The notes under the pieces were generated by a model. The model saw only the letters and a program-made list of their open reading frames with translations, did not search any database and was not told where the DNA came from. From positions 186,001 to 250,000 of the forward strand of contig JAJCYT010000031.1 of assembly GCA_029262795.1 (NCBI GenBank): DNA of 64,000 bases, in the 5' to 3' direction. The position numbers and the translations under genes were made by a program. Within the stretch, counting starts at the first letter, position 1. Each line of letters opens with the position of its first letter. Positions 8,049 to 17,915 of this stretch are shown here, piece by piece. The DNA comes from Candidatus Fraserbacteria bacterium. GTDB taxonomy: Bacteria; Bipolaricaulota; Bipolaricaulia; RBG-16-55-9; JAJCYT01.

Positions 8049-9986
8049 ATGTCAACAACAGAGCCTATCAAACGAAATGGCTTCACCCAAAAAATCTTTG
8101 CACCTGTGGATGTGGCAAGTGTGGTGTTTTTCCGCATCCTGTTTGGTGGCATCATGGTGTGGTGGGCCAGCACGTATTTACTCAACGGCTGGGTGTTTGA
8201 CTACTACATCGCTCCTGGGTTCTGGTTCAGTTATCCAGGGTTTGAATGGATCACTCCCTGGCCTGGTGAGGGCATGTTCTGGCACTTTGGCGTATTGCTG
8301 GTGCTATCCATCTTTTTAGTTTTGGGCTTGTTTTATCGTGTGACAACAGTGTTGTTGTTTTTTGTTTACATCTATATTTTTCTGCTGGATCAAGCCCACT
8401 ACCTAAATCACCATTACCTTGTTGCGCTTTATACATTCATTCTGATCTGGATACCGGCACATCGTGGGTTTTCACTCGATGCGTTGATGCGGCCTAAATT
8501 ACGCATCCAAATCACACCCGCTTGGTCGGTGTGGCTGATTCGTTTCCAGATGGGGGTGGTGTATTTCTTTGGAGGCATTTCCAAGATCAATCCTGACTGG
8601 CTTCAGGGCGAACCCATGCGAATGATTTTGGGGGACCGCACCAGTTTTCCCATCATCGGTCAATGGTTTACTGAAGAATGGATGGTCATGGTCTTTACGT
8701 ACGGAGGCATGGTGTTCGACCTGTCCATCGTTTTTCTCTTGCTCTGGAAACCAACACGCTGGTTTGGGTTTGCCTGGGCATTGGCCTTTCATTTACTCAA
8801 TGCCAATCTTTTCAATATTCATATCTTTCCTTGGTTTTCGTTGGGGGCGACCCTGATGTACTTTGCGCCAAGCTGGCCGCGAGATGTGTTGCGCTTACTT
8901 AAGATAAAATTTTCAAAGGTGGAATCAGTGCCTCATTCACAATTCTCTCCGAGTGCAATCCAATGGGCAGGGCTGGTGGTTTTGGGTGCGTTTGTGTTAA
9001 TCCAACTACTATTGCCGTTTCGCCATCATTTGTATGCGGGTGATGTGCGCTGGACGGGTGAAGGGGACAAATATTCCTGGGATATGATTGTGCATAACAA
9101 AGAAGGCTTTGGCGATATGCGCGTCAATGACGCCGATGCTCATTTGGAAATGCGAAAGCTGATGCGACAGTTGAATCAGCTTCAAGTGTCCTTCATGCTT
9201 TCTGACCCACACATGTTGCAACAGTTTGCTCATTTCGTTGGGGAATCGCTCAAAGAAGTAGGGTATGAAGATGGTGTGCGTGTGAACGTGACGGTATCGC
9301 TTAATGGACGCGATCCTGAGCCGATTGTTGATCCCAATGTCAATCTTGATCAAGAACCTCTGAATGTTGTTCCTGCTCCTTGGATTCTTCCTTTTACAGA
9401 ACCTTTGCCAAAACCTGAGGAGCGACCCAAGCGCTATTGGCTTGGAGGTAAATTACATTCCACCCATCGTCCAGGCATCAAAGTGAATGTTGATGGCGAA
9501 TTTAAATTGCTTCAAGACCTGCGGTATTCACTAGGGCAAAGCCAAAATATTGATGGTTATGTCTTCACATCAATGGCGGGTGATCGCCTGAAAAAACTGC
9601 TGGTGGTTCAGTTTGAAGGCTGGATCAATCCTGATGGTGCAAAGTACAACGAGCCAAGCACACCCCTCATTGATGTCGATGGCTGGAACGTTCATCATGG
9701 CGGTTCGTTTGCCAGTGCCAGTGTTTTGTCAGAACAAGACCCTGTGCAGTTGGTGTTGAGCCAATTTGACATTCCGTTCTGGGAAAATTTTTCAATTCAG
9801 CGATTCGAGTTCCATGCAGACGATACACGGCGCGATCGTGTGGTCATCAGCTATTTTGAAGACGTGGCGGATTCTGGCCATAGCGTAAGTGAACTCGAAG
9901 CCAACAACCGTGCGCTGTGGCATGAGTCGGTGTCGAATGAAGTGCGACAGCGTGCGTTGTCCAGCTTTAAATTAGAACAGCGTTAA
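8049..9986 (+). CDS. Vitamin K-dependent gamma-carboxylase-like (HTTM domain) membrane protein
   Basis: 645 residues. The N-terminal 300 residues are a multi-helix membrane domain starting APVDVASVVFFRILFGGIMV and including QMGVVYFFGGISKI and HLLNANLFNIHIFPW, typical of the HTTM/VKGC family. The rest is a soluble extracytoplasmic region with a final membrane segment near 305-325 (WAGLVVLGAFVLIQLLL). Animal VKGC carboxylates protein glutamates using reduced vitamin K. Bacterial relatives are mostly uncharacterised, so carboxylation here is inference. The ATG follows GAGAGGCATC. It appears monocistronic. Confidence 0.8.
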   Translation: MSTTEPIKRNGFTQKIFAPVDVASVVFFRILFGGIMVWWASTYLLNGWVFDYYIAPGFWFSYPGFEWITPWPGEGMFWHFGVLLVLSIFLVLGLFYRVTTVLLFFVYIYIFLLDQAHYLNHHYLVALYTFILIWIPAHRGFSLDALMRPKLRIQITPAWSVWLIRFQMGVVYFFGGISKINPDWLQGEPMRMILGDRTSFPIIGQWFTEEWMVMVFTYGGMVFDLSIVFLLLWKPTRWFGFAWALAFHLLNANLFNIHIFPWFSLGATLMYFAPSWPRDVLRLLKIKFSKVESVPHSQFSPSAIQWAGLVVLGAFVLIQLLLPFRHHLYAGDVRWTGEGDKYSWDMIVHNKEGFGDMRVNDADAHLEMRKLMRQLNQLQVSFMLSDPHMLQQFAHFVGESLKEVGYEDGVRVNVTVSLNGRDPEPIVDPNVNLDQEPLNVVPAPWILPFTEPLPKPEERPKRYWLGGKLHSTHRPGIKVNVDGEFKLLQDLRYSLGQSQNIDGYVFTSMAGDRLKKLLVVQFEGWINPDGAKYNEPSTPLIDVDGWNVHHGGSFASASVLSEQDPVQLVLSQFDIPFWENFSIQRFEFHADDTRRDRVVISYFEDVADSGHSVSELEANNRALWHESVSNEVRQRALSSFKLEQR

Positions 9987-10008
9987 TAACCTGGAATCTG
10001 CAAATGGT

Positions 10009-10986
10009 TTAATCTTCATACCCATTTGGGTGTGCTTTGTGCCAGTTCCAAGCGGTTTCGATGATGGTGTGCAAGTCATCGTATTTTGTTTTCCAGCCGA
10101 GTTCGTTGCGGATTTTATCACTGCTTGCGATTAATGTTGCCACATCTCCAGGGCGTTTTGGACCCATCTCTGTTGGAATGGGATGGCCTGTGATTTTTCT
10201 GGCTGCTTCGATGACCTGCTTGACTGAAAATCCCTGCCCACTGCCCAAGTTGTAAGTTCGGCTACCTTGGCCCAGTGCGTTCAACGCCAGGATATGAGCT
10301 TGTGCCAAATCAACCACATGAACGTAGTCACGGACACAAGTGCCATCGACCGTTTCATAATCATCGCCGAAGATGGGAATATGATCTCGCTGTCCCAAAG
10401 CCACTTGCAGCACAATGGGAATCAGGTGCGTTTCAGGATCATGGTTTTCACCAAATCTCTCACTGGCACCGGCAGCATTGAAATAACGCAACGCTGCATA
10501 TTTTAGCCCTTGGGTTTTTTCTAACCAATAGAGCATTCGCTCCAAAATATATTTGGATTCCCCATACGGACTGCCAGGTACAATGCGTTCGGTTTCATCA
10601 ATTGGAATATTTTCTGGATCGTCGAACAGATTGGCGGTTGACGACAGGATGAATTTTTTCACCCCATGATCCGTCATGCTTTCGAGCAAATTGAGACCGT
10701 TGGTGACGTTGTCACCCAAATAGAGGAATGGGCACTCCATCGATTGACCCACCAGTGAACGTGCAGCAAAGTGGATAACGGCATCAATGTTATGTTCAGC
10801 AAACACAGCGTCAATGACGGTGCGGTCGCTAAGATCGCCTTCAACTAAAGTTGCATTAGGATGAACGGCTTTTTTGTGGCCTTGTGATAAATTGTCAAAC
10901 ACCACCACTTGTTCGCCTGCTTGAATCAATTGTTCAACAGTCACACTGCCAATGTAGCCAGCGCCGCCGGTCACCAATACGCTCAT
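10009..10986 (-). CDS. galE: UDP-glucose 4-epimerase
   Basis: 325 residues from the ATG ([14 protein letters not shown]), which follows an AGGAGG site. The frame is open further upstream, but that stretch is not GalE-like. The protein is an extended short-chain dehydrogenase with the NAD-binding GGAGYIGS motif, catalytic YGESK (Y and K), [21 protein letters not shown] and LGSGQGFSV. It interconverts UDP-glucose and UDP-galactose for exopolysaccharide, LPS sugars or galactose use. It is transcribed divergently from the lyxose isomerase gene over a 144-base shared upstream region and converges with the carboxylase-like gene. Confidence 0.93.
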   Translation of the reverse strand: MSVLVTGGAGYIGSVTVEQLIQAGEQVVVFDNLSQGHKKAVHPNATLVEGDLSDRTVIDAVFAEHNIDAVIHFAARSLVGQSMECPFLYLGDNVTNGLNLLESMTDHGVKKFILSSTANLFDDPENIPIDETERIVPGSPYGESKYILERMLYWLEKTQGLKYAALRYFNAAGASERFGENHDPETHLIPIVLQVALGQRDHIPIFGDDYETVDGTCVRDYVHVVDLAQAHILALNALGQGSRTYNLGSGQGFSVKQVIEAARKITGHPIPTEMGPKRPGDVATLIASSDKIRNELGWKTKYDDLHTIIETAWNWHKAHPNGYED

Positions 10987-11130
10987 GCTGTGTTTGCCTC
11001 CTGATAGTAAAAATAGGACAATTCGTAGCCTACCATAAATTGGTTCTATCGCAAAATTAGTGATCTTTTTTAACGATGTTCCAGAGCCAATGGCAGAAGC
11101 ACATATTTCCCCAAAGGTGAGTGAAGTGCT

Positions 11131-11826
11131 ATGAAACGTTCTCAAATCAATGCCATCATGAAGGATGCAGATCAGTTCATCAAAAGCTGTGGGTTTCTTT
11201 TGCCGCCGTTTGCCTATTGGTCTGCAACAGATTGGAAGCAAAAAGGTGATGAAGTCCGCGACATTGCCAACCACGCACTCGGTTGGGATATCACCGATTT
11301 TGGTGGCGGTGAGTACGAAAAGCGGGGGCTGTTTTTATTCACCGTTCGCAATGGTCACCCCGACAATCTCAAACGGGGTGAGGGCAAGGTGTATGCCGAA
11401 AAAATTATGATCGTGGATGTGAATCAACTGACACCTTTGCACTTTCACTGGCACAAAACAGAAGACATTATCAATCGTGGTGGTGGTCAATTGCTCGTTA
11501 AACTCTACAACGCCACTGAGGATGGTGAATTGAAGGACACACCGGTGACAGTCAGTATTGACGGCATTGAACGCACCGTGTCCGCAGGCGACACCATTGC
11601 GCTGCATCCAGGCGAAAGTGTAACTCTGGTGCCCTATTGCTATCATGCCTTCTGGGCGGAAGGGGAACGAGTCCTGGTGGGAGAAGTTTCGACTGTCAAC
11701 GATGATCATCAGGACAATCGATTTTACGAAAATGTGGGACGCTTTCCTGAGATTGAAGAAGATGAGCCGCCACTTTACCTTTTGGTCGGCGATTATCCGA
11801 CCTATTTCAATCCAAATGCTGCATAA
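11131..11826 (+). CDS. D-lyxose ketol-isomerase family cupin protein
   Basis: 231 residues of a single cupin-fold domain that matches the bacterial D-lyxose isomerase family along its length. Metal-binding positions are visible in [10 protein letters not shown] (two His and the Glu), with a later His in [11 protein letters not shown]. Family members interconvert D-lyxose and D-xylulose, and some prefer D-mannose/D-fructose, with a divalent metal. The spacing to galE suggests a sugar-metabolism neighbourhood but not a shared operon, since the two genes diverge. The start at 11131 is the only one that includes the whole N-terminal helix. Confidence 0.85.
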   Translation: MKRSQINAIMKDADQFIKSCGFLLPPFAYWSATDWKQKGDEVRDIANHALGWDITDFGGGEYEKRGLFLFTVRNGHPDNLKRGEGKVYAEKIMIVDVNQLTPLHFHWHKTEDIINRGGGQLLVKLYNATEDGELKDTPVTVSIDGIERTVSAGDTIALHPGESVTLVPYCYHAFWAEGERVLVGEVSTVNDDHQDNRFYENVGRFPEIEEDEPPLYLLVGDYPTYFNPNAA

Positions 11827-11955
11827 ATATTGCTTTAATCAAACCTTCAAGCCTTGAGCCGAATCACCTCTCACTGTGTTGTAGAAGATTGTTTTTAAAG
11901 TCAAAGAATGTATATCATGAACAAAAAGGCGCACCAAACTCAAGGTTTAATTTTT

Positions 11956-14772
11956 ATGAATACATTTCGTTTGCTTCGTTTATTGGTCATGTTGCTTTTG
12001 TTCAATGCGTTGATGGGCTTGTTTGGGCTTGAATTACCCGTAGAGGCATCGCATACCAAACTGAGTGTCACTCTTACAGATTCAATAGATCCGGTGTTGT
12101 TAGGGCAAACATTAATATGGGATGCCACCATTACCAATGAACACGCTGTGGACATGGCACTTTCTGTGGTGGCACACACCATGGTGCCTTATGGTGCGCA
12201 TTTGCAAACAATCGAAACCAGCCAAGGGCGATGCCATCAGCGACATCGTTATATCAATTGCTATTTAGGCAATCTACACCCACATCAAACCGTTCATATG
12301 CAAATGACCGTGACGATTGATGAACATGCACTTTATCATCTTCCGCCAGATCAGTTGCTGCGTTATGCAGTGACAATAACCAGTTTTTCCAATCGTACAC
12401 CTGGGGCCGCGGCAGCGGGTGATACCGAGCAAACGCTGGTGTTAGAAGCGTTGCCTGAGGAACCTGTGGAAGAACCGGAAGTGATTGAAGAAGAGCCTGA
12501 AGTGGTGCCTAAAACGATTGCAGTGTCTCCTTCCTGTGTTGAACCTGGGGCATCGTTGACATTGTTTGGTGAAGGCTTTGATATTTTGGGGTTAGAACAA
12601 AACGATGTAAAGGTAGGAGGGGTGATTGCGCCCATCCTTGCATTCAGTGGCACAGGCATTGTGGTTGAAGTGCCAGATTTGCCAGAAGGGTCAGTTACAG
12701 TCAGTGTGATTGATGTTATTAACACCCCCTCGGTGCGGATCAGCACTCAGTGCAATCCTAGATTGTTTACGCCTCAGGATGTGGAAATTGGATTTGTGTC
12801 GGGCGATATCTTAATCTTTTTCAAAGAAGATCTTTCTCCAGAAGAACTGGAAGCGTTTCGATTGGAATACAACTTTAAAGAATTGATTCAGCATCCATTG
12901 TTGGGCTATTACTTTGCCCAGCTCAATGATGAAGACAAAAATCAAAGCCAAGCACAATTTCCTGTAATTGATGAACCGGATGCGCCGGTGGATTGTTTGA
13001 TCAATTTGCGAAGTGCTGCACAACCGGTTGACCTGCTGCTTCTGGTCGATCGATCTGGTACGATGGAATCATCTGTTTTAAAACCCTATCTACGTGAATT
13101 GCTTAACCAGATGTATTGCTTGGTCAATCGGGAATCTCGTATTTCACTGATGGTGTTTAATGAAGAGACTGAACTGGTTGCACCTTTTGAACCGTGGTCT
13201 GCTCAAAGTGATGTGTTGCGTGCATGGTCCAATCAGCCGTTACAGCCGCGGCGTCAATCCAAACTGGAAAGCGCCCTCAACAATGCGCTTGACTATGTCA
13301 CGGCACAACGACGCGATGTGAACCCTCAGATTATGGTCTTAACCAGGGGGCCAGCCAATCCGCCAATTACAGCGCCTGAGGTTTTAATTGAAAAAGCTGT
13401 GTCTCAGGACATTACCATTCATGGTTTGGGCTTTACCAGTCGGTTCTTTGACGACAACAGCTATGATGAACTTGCGGACATTACTGAAGCCACAGGACGT
13501 GACCTGTTGTTGTTTGACGAACGAGATATTTCGCAATTGGCTCAAGTGGCAACCTGTTCCATTGTGTATGGTATTTTTGGCCAAAACTGTCAGCAGCAAA
13601 CACAAGTAGAAGAAACAGAACAAAGCCCGGCAACAGATTCGGTGACGTGTTCCATTGTCAGTGGCATTTATGGTGTGTCTACCTGTGGCGAGGGCAGTCT
13701 GGATTTAATTCCAACCTTGTTGGCGGATCGCACCACTCAGGTGATCAATGCACTCAACAATGACCCCCGTGTCGACGAAGCGTTTTTCAACGACTTGCTG
13801 GACGAATCACAAAATGATCCTGAGTTATTGGATCAGAATTGGTTCGTGTCTCTGGGGTTGCCTGAAGGCTGGGACATGTTTTTTCCGAAACTGGGAGAGG
13901 GAACCAGCATTGGTATTATCGACACCGGTGTTGATTTGTCTTTGATTGCCTCAAACGTATTGGAATTAAGCCTTTCTCAGGAAGCACCGGAAGGGTTGAA
14001 CTTTGCACCTGTCCCACCAGAAGAAGACCAAACAGCCAACGATCAACTGGGTCATGGCACTGCAGTCAGCACGATTGCTGCATCGGTTTCAAACAATGCA
14101 TTTAATGGTGCCGGTGTTTCTCCCAAAGCCACGCTTATTCCTTTCAAGGTGTTTGCAGTGGTCGATGGACAGGTGAAAGCATCCAACGACAGCGTGGCAC
14201 AAGCATTGATGAATGCCTTTGTATTGGGCGTTGATGTGGTCAACATGAGTCTTGGATGCAGTGGATGCAATGAAGAACAGGAAAACACGTTGCGCCGTTT
14301 TTATGGTCGTATCATTGATAATTTATTTGGGCAGTTTGAAGATCAATCTCCCATCATTGTGGCTGCCTCAGGCAATGATGGTGACAATTATTTAGATTCA
14401 CCTGCGTCCCATGAACGTGTGATTTCAGTTGGGTCAGTGCGCGCCAACCTCACACAACGCAGTCGCTTTTCTAACTACGGCCCAGAACTCGATTTTGTTG
14501 CATTGGGTGAAAATACATTTACCACGTTGATGGGAAGTGCGTTTGGCAGTTCAGGGTCAGGTACTTCATTCTCTGCGCCTCAGGTGGCAGGGTTGGTGTC
14601 TCTTATTTTGGCTGAAACACCAGGGCTGAGTTTGGATGAAATGATGGATAAAATAAAACAATGCTTCATCATTGACCTGGGGCCTGCTGGTTTTGATGAA
14701 GAAACAGGCTGGGGGCGCATCCATATTCCAGCAGATGCTTCCCAAGTTCCACCCGAATGTCTAAATGAATAA
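11956..14772 (+). CDS. Secreted multidomain subtilisin-like serine protease (S8) with VWA domain
   Basis: 938 residues from the ATG leading straight into the signal peptide (LLRLLVMLLLFNALMGLFGL); ATGs at 11908 and 11917 are alternatives. Order: signal peptide, DUF11-like beta domain, Glu/Pro linker, IPT-like domain, fervidolysin-type propeptide-like segment (DILIFFKEDLSPEELEAF), VWA domain with a MIDAS-like DRSGT (Asp at about 365), then the S8 catalytic domain. The triad is Asp 656 (GIIDTGVD), His 700 (GHGTAVS) and Ser 871 (SGTSFSAPQ). The VWA domain sits between propeptide and protease, which is unusual. It is probably an exported protease that binds a partner through the VWA domain. Confidence 0.85.
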   Translation: MNTFRLLRLLVMLLLFNALMGLFGLELPVEASHTKLSVTLTDSIDPVLLGQTLIWDATITNEHAVDMALSVVAHTMVPYGAHLQTIETSQGRCHQRHRYINCYLGNLHPHQTVHMQMTVTIDEHALYHLPPDQLLRYAVTITSFSNRTPGAAAAGDTEQTLVLEALPEEPVEEPEVIEEEPEVVPKTIAVSPSCVEPGASLTLFGEGFDILGLEQNDVKVGGVIAPILAFSGTGIVVEVPDLPEGSVTVSVIDVINTPSVRISTQCNPRLFTPQDVEIGFVSGDILIFFKEDLSPEELEAFRLEYNFKELIQHPLLGYYFAQLNDEDKNQSQAQFPVIDEPDAPVDCLINLRSAAQPVDLLLLVDRSGTMESSVLKPYLRELLNQMYCLVNRESRISLMVFNEETELVAPFEPWSAQSDVLRAWSNQPLQPRRQSKLESALNNALDYVTAQRRDVNPQIMVLTRGPANPPITAPEVLIEKAVSQDITIHGLGFTSRFFDDNSYDELADITEATGRDLLLFDERDISQLAQVATCSIVYGIFGQNCQQQTQVEETEQSPATDSVTCSIVSGIYGVSTCGEGSLDLIPTLLADRTTQVINALNNDPRVDEAFFNDLLDESQNDPELLDQNWFVSLGLPEGWDMFFPKLGEGTSIGIIDTGVDLSLIASNVLELSLSQEAPEGLNFAPVPPEEDQTANDQLGHGTAVSTIAASVSNNAFNGAGVSPKATLIPFKVFAVVDGQVKASNDSVAQALMNAFVLGVDVVNMSLGCSGCNEEQENTLRRFYGRIIDNLFGQFEDQSPIIVAASGNDGDNYLDSPASHERVISVGSVRANLTQRSRFSNYGPELDFVALGENTFTTLMGSAFGSSGSGTSFSAPQVAGLVSLILAETPGLSLDEMMDKIKQCFIIDLGPAGFDEETGWGRIHIPADASQVPPECLNE

Positions 14773-14791
14773 AACGATGACCGATAAAAAC

Positions 14792-15220
14792 TTAGAACTG
14801 ACCAAGTTGTGAATCACGCAGATATTTGCAAAGCACATGGATCATCTTGGTTTGCAGGCCTGGCACTTCTTTTAAAAGTTGGTCAAATCCCTTTTTAGGC
14901 ACCACCAACAAATTGACATCCGATTTGGCCACCAGGCTGGCGGTTCTTAGGCCACCATCCAACAAGGATATTTCACCAAAGAAATCGCCTTTGGTTAACT
15001 CACGCAGTATTTTGCCATAGCGCATCACACTTACATCACCAAACAAAATGAGGATAAATTCTTTGCCTGGTTTGCCGTGCTGGACCAGCATGGTGCCGGC
15101 GGCGGCGGGGGTTATTTCTGCGAGTTTGGCAATTTCACCAAGCTGTTTTTTGCTCAGGTCTTCAAACAGAGGGACTTTTTTCAGCGCTTTAATTTTATCT
15201 TCAAGGGTTTTCATGGCCAT
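14792..15220 (-). CDS. Stand-alone cyclic nucleotide-binding domain protein
   Basis: 142 residues forming a single cNMP-binding (Crp N-domain) fold with no DNA-binding or enzymatic domain. The phosphate-binding cassette DFFGEISLLDGGLRTASL keeps both the Glu and the Arg that contact the cyclic nucleotide. A GGAGG site precedes the ATG. It is divergent from a second protein of the same type (15410-15769). Related single-domain proteins occur in many environmental bacteria, and their partners are mostly unknown. Confidence 0.85.
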   Translation of the reverse strand: MAMKTLEDKIKALKKVPLFEDLSKKQLGEIAKLAEITPAAAGTMLVQHGKPGKEFILILFGDVSVMRYGKILRELTKGDFFGEISLLDGGLRTASLVAKSDVNLLVVPKKGFDQLLKEVPGLQTKMIHVLCKYLRDSQLGQF

Positions 15221-15409
15221 AAATTCCTCCCGACTAGATTTTTAAGCTGGAATGGGTCTATGTGGAAATTTGCTGAAGTATAAGTGATGGGACCACCACT
15301 GGTCAACTGACCAAAGGATCAAGGTTTAGACAATTTTAGCAGCTTGATCCGCCTGAAAAATCTGGCTATCATCGAAATAAAATTGTCAAACCTTAAGGAA
15401 AGGCCGTCT

Positions 15410-15769
15410 ATGGAATTCTTTAATATGTTTCGTGATGAGACCGAGTTTGAAACCTATGAAGATGGCGAGTGGGTGTTTGTTGAAGGCCAGCCTGGCGATG
15501 TCATGTATGTGATCAAAGCAGGCAAGATTGACATCATGTTTGAAGACAATGTGCTGGAAACCATCCCCACAGGGGGCATTTTGGGTGAAATGGCACTGGT
15601 TGGTTATCCGATGCGCAGTGCCAATGCAATCGCGCGGGGGCATTGTGAACTGGTGCCTGTCAATGAAGAACGCTTTCATCACCTCATCCAAAACACGCCA
15701 GGGTTTGCCACCAGTGTGATGAAAGTCATGGCGGATCGTTTGCGAAATCGCACCTTTGATGCGTCCTGA
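15410..15769 (+). CDS. Stand-alone cyclic nucleotide-binding domain protein
   Basis: 119 residues from the ATG that follows AAGGAAAGG. A start at 15344 would add 22 residues without a ribosome site. One Crp-type sensor domain is seen, with the phosphate-binding cassette LGEMALVGYPMRSANAIA retaining Glu and Arg, then the lid helix and no output domain. It is the divergent partner of the similar protein at 14792-15220. The two share a 189-base region that must hold both promoters. Confidence 0.85.
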   Translation: MEFFNMFRDETEFETYEDGEWVFVEGQPGDVMYVIKAGKIDIMFEDNVLETIPTGGILGEMALVGYPMRSANAIARGHCELVPVNEERFHHLIQNTPGFATSVMKVMADRLRNRTFDAS

Positions 15770-15959
15770 AAACTCAGAATTTTTTAAGATGTGTGTCGCA
15801 CTTTGTCTTGACAGCATGCCCTATATGTTAATCTGTGTTATCCATCATTAAAAAAGCTTTTTTAGCTGTTTATTTGTTTTATAATTAAATTTCAATGAAA
15901 GCTGATAAAACTGTTGGGCAATAACATAATGACTCTTATCCATTCCGAGGAGGATTAGC

Positions 15960-17810
15960 GTGGAAGAAGCTCAGAAACTTGTTTTAGTGGCGGTGGCGGC
16001 TTTGCTGGTGGCAGGTGTTGGCATTTTTTTGATGTTGAACATCAGTCAGCAAACCATGCCCGCTTTTCTGATTGAGCCAAATCCATTGGCCAAAACGCCA
16101 GTGACGGTGTTTACCGATGCCTTAAGTTATGAGGCTGGCGATGGCGGTTTGATTTCATATGAACTCGATCAACCTGCATATGTGTATTTACTGAACTATC
16201 AGCCCAAGGCAGGTGGCGGTTATGGCGCATCGTTGCTGATGCCTTCGGAACAGGAGCCCATTTATTACGATGAGTCAGGCTCTGTGAGCTTTTCCTTGCC
16301 CGATCATGCTGGTCGTGGCTATGTTCAGGCCATCACTTCACCTGTGCCGTTAAGTTTGCCGGATTTGTTTGAAACTTCGAATTTGATTGCGCCTAAAGCT
16401 GTTAAGAACAGAGTTTTGACTGACATTCAACGACGAGGCCTTGGCAGCACTGCCTGGGCCAGCAGTTGGTCCGTTTACAACATCAATAAAATTGAGCGAG
16501 TAAATTCTGGATTTGCTGCTGCAGGAGGAGAAACAGAGCCTTTGGCAGCCCCATCGCCATCATCAGCAACGACCCCTTCCAGGTTGAAAGTGCTTGTGGT
16601 GCAGGAAGGTTATTGCCAGATGGGCTCGGATATTCCTGATGATGCCAAAATTTTGAACGCATTTGTGTATGTCGATTCCGATCAGGAGTCCGTGAACACA
16701 CGCGACCCTGATCGTTCCAAAGCGCCTGCACAGGCAGCATTCCAGATGTTGAATGTAGAGGAAGGCTTGCGCACCATTGTGGTCAGTGTGCCGGCGATGT
16801 ACGAAATCAGCACCACGCCAATTTTATCCATGCCGGATTCAGCATTAAGCCGAAACCGCATTCAGGTGGATCAAGGCGAATTTGTGCAGGTGTGTTTTGA
16901 AATGACCCCGCTTCCCGATGGCACGGCTCAGTTTGGGTTGACCCCATTTGAACCAACCGTCAATCAGGAAGTGCAGTTTAGCGCAGCACGCTCTAATGGC
17001 GAAACCTACACTTGGGACTTTGGCGATGGCAGTGATCCCATTATTGGTACGTCTGAAAGCGTGGAGCAGGTGACCCACACCTTCACCACGCCAGGCATTT
17101 ACAATGTGATTCTTACCGTTCATTATGATCGCCGCGACATGGGCTTTTGCATGGATGCGTTGCGTACCCGTCAGGCAAAATGTGTGGTAGAGCAACAAAT
17201 TCAAGTCGGCGATGGCAGCAGCAATACGGGCAGTACACGACCAGGCGATGGTGGGGGTAACGTCATCATCATTGATGCAGACAAGTCGTTGGTGGTCGAA
17301 ACCACGGGCTGCTTTAGTGAAGAAGAAAACCGTTGTGGCGTTGATATGATGGTGGATGCAGCCGACATTAACGGTGCGCTTTCTGGGTTGGAATTTGCGT
17401 TTAACTTTCGTTTTAAACAATTTTACTTCCGCCCCAGCGATCTGCATTTGTTGGAAGCCGACTCTTATATGAAAGTGGAACTGGACTTCATCGACGATCA
17501 AGGCGAAGCCATCTTCCCCAATGAAATGGTTTTCTGTACCTTGCAAACCGATGAAGACAGCATGTGGGAAGGCTGCAACTATGTGATCCCCACAGGGGAA
17601 AATGTCAGTGGCACAGTGTCGATGGATTTACTTACCGACCAAAGCACTTTGCGCGCGATCAATCGTATGATTGATATGGGCATCATCACCCAAATTCGCG
17701 TCAATGCCAGTGCGCATTTGAATGTGCGCCTCAACGATTTGGATGACGCGCCGATTGAGGTGGAATATTTCGATGCCGAGCTCCGCATCGAAATCACGGA
17801 TGCGCGCTGA
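15960..17810 (+). CDS. Membrane-anchored protein with DUF4384-like and PKD domains
   Basis: 616 residues beginning with GTG, which has GGAGG 9 bases upstream. One N-terminal transmembrane anchor (LVLVAVAALLVAGVGIFLML, residues 7-26) precedes a DUF4384-like beta domain (TDALSYEAGDGGLISYELD, PAYVYLLNY). A variable region, a PKD domain (ETYTWDFGDGSDPIIG) and a C-terminal beta-rich domain of unknown type follow. The topology is probably N-in with the bulk outside the cytoplasm. DUF4384 domains are often attached to secreted proteases or kinases, but none is present here. It is followed by a strong terminator and appears monocistronic. Confidence 0.7.
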   Translation: MEEAQKLVLVAVAALLVAGVGIFLMLNISQQTMPAFLIEPNPLAKTPVTVFTDALSYEAGDGGLISYELDQPAYVYLLNYQPKAGGGYGASLLMPSEQEPIYYDESGSVSFSLPDHAGRGYVQAITSPVPLSLPDLFETSNLIAPKAVKNRVLTDIQRRGLGSTAWASSWSVYNINKIERVNSGFAAAGGETEPLAAPSPSSATTPSRLKVLVVQEGYCQMGSDIPDDAKILNAFVYVDSDQESVNTRDPDRSKAPAQAAFQMLNVEEGLRTIVVSVPAMYEISTTPILSMPDSALSRNRIQVDQGEFVQVCFEMTPLPDGTAQFGLTPFEPTVNQEVQFSAARSNGETYTWDFGDGSDPIIGTSESVEQVTHTFTTPGIYNVILTVHYDRRDMGFCMDALRTRQAKCVVEQQIQVGDGSSNTGSTRPGDGGGNVIIIDADKSLVVETTGCFSEEENRCGVDMMVDAADINGALSGLEFAFNFRFKQFYFRPSDLHLLEADSYMKVELDFIDDQGEAIFPNEMVFCTLQTDEDSMWEGCNYVIPTGENVSGTVSMDLLTDQSTLRAINRMIDMGIITQIRVNASAHLNVRLNDLDDAPIEVEYFDAELRIEITDAR

Positions 17811-17841
17811 TAATCCAGTTTGCAATTTTGCAATTTGATAT

Positions 17842-17888
17842 GAATCGCTCAACGGTGTATGGACGCCGTTGAGCGATTCTCTTTTTTT
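17842..17888 (+). terminator. Strong rho-independent terminator
   Basis: A perfect 14-bp stem GAATCGCTCAACGG/CCGTTGAGCGATTC with a 10-nt loop is followed by TCTTTTTTT. It ends the DUF4384/PKD gene on the plus strand. Confidence 0.9.
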
Positions 17889-17915
17889 GTAGGGATTGTC
17901 AAAATTCCTTGGTAA

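Noticed and set aside
10987-11274. N-terminal extension of galE
   Set aside because: The frame is open, but the residues do not resemble any epimerase and overlap the lyxose isomerase start. The ATG at 10986 has AGGAGG and gives the canonical GGAGYIGS start.
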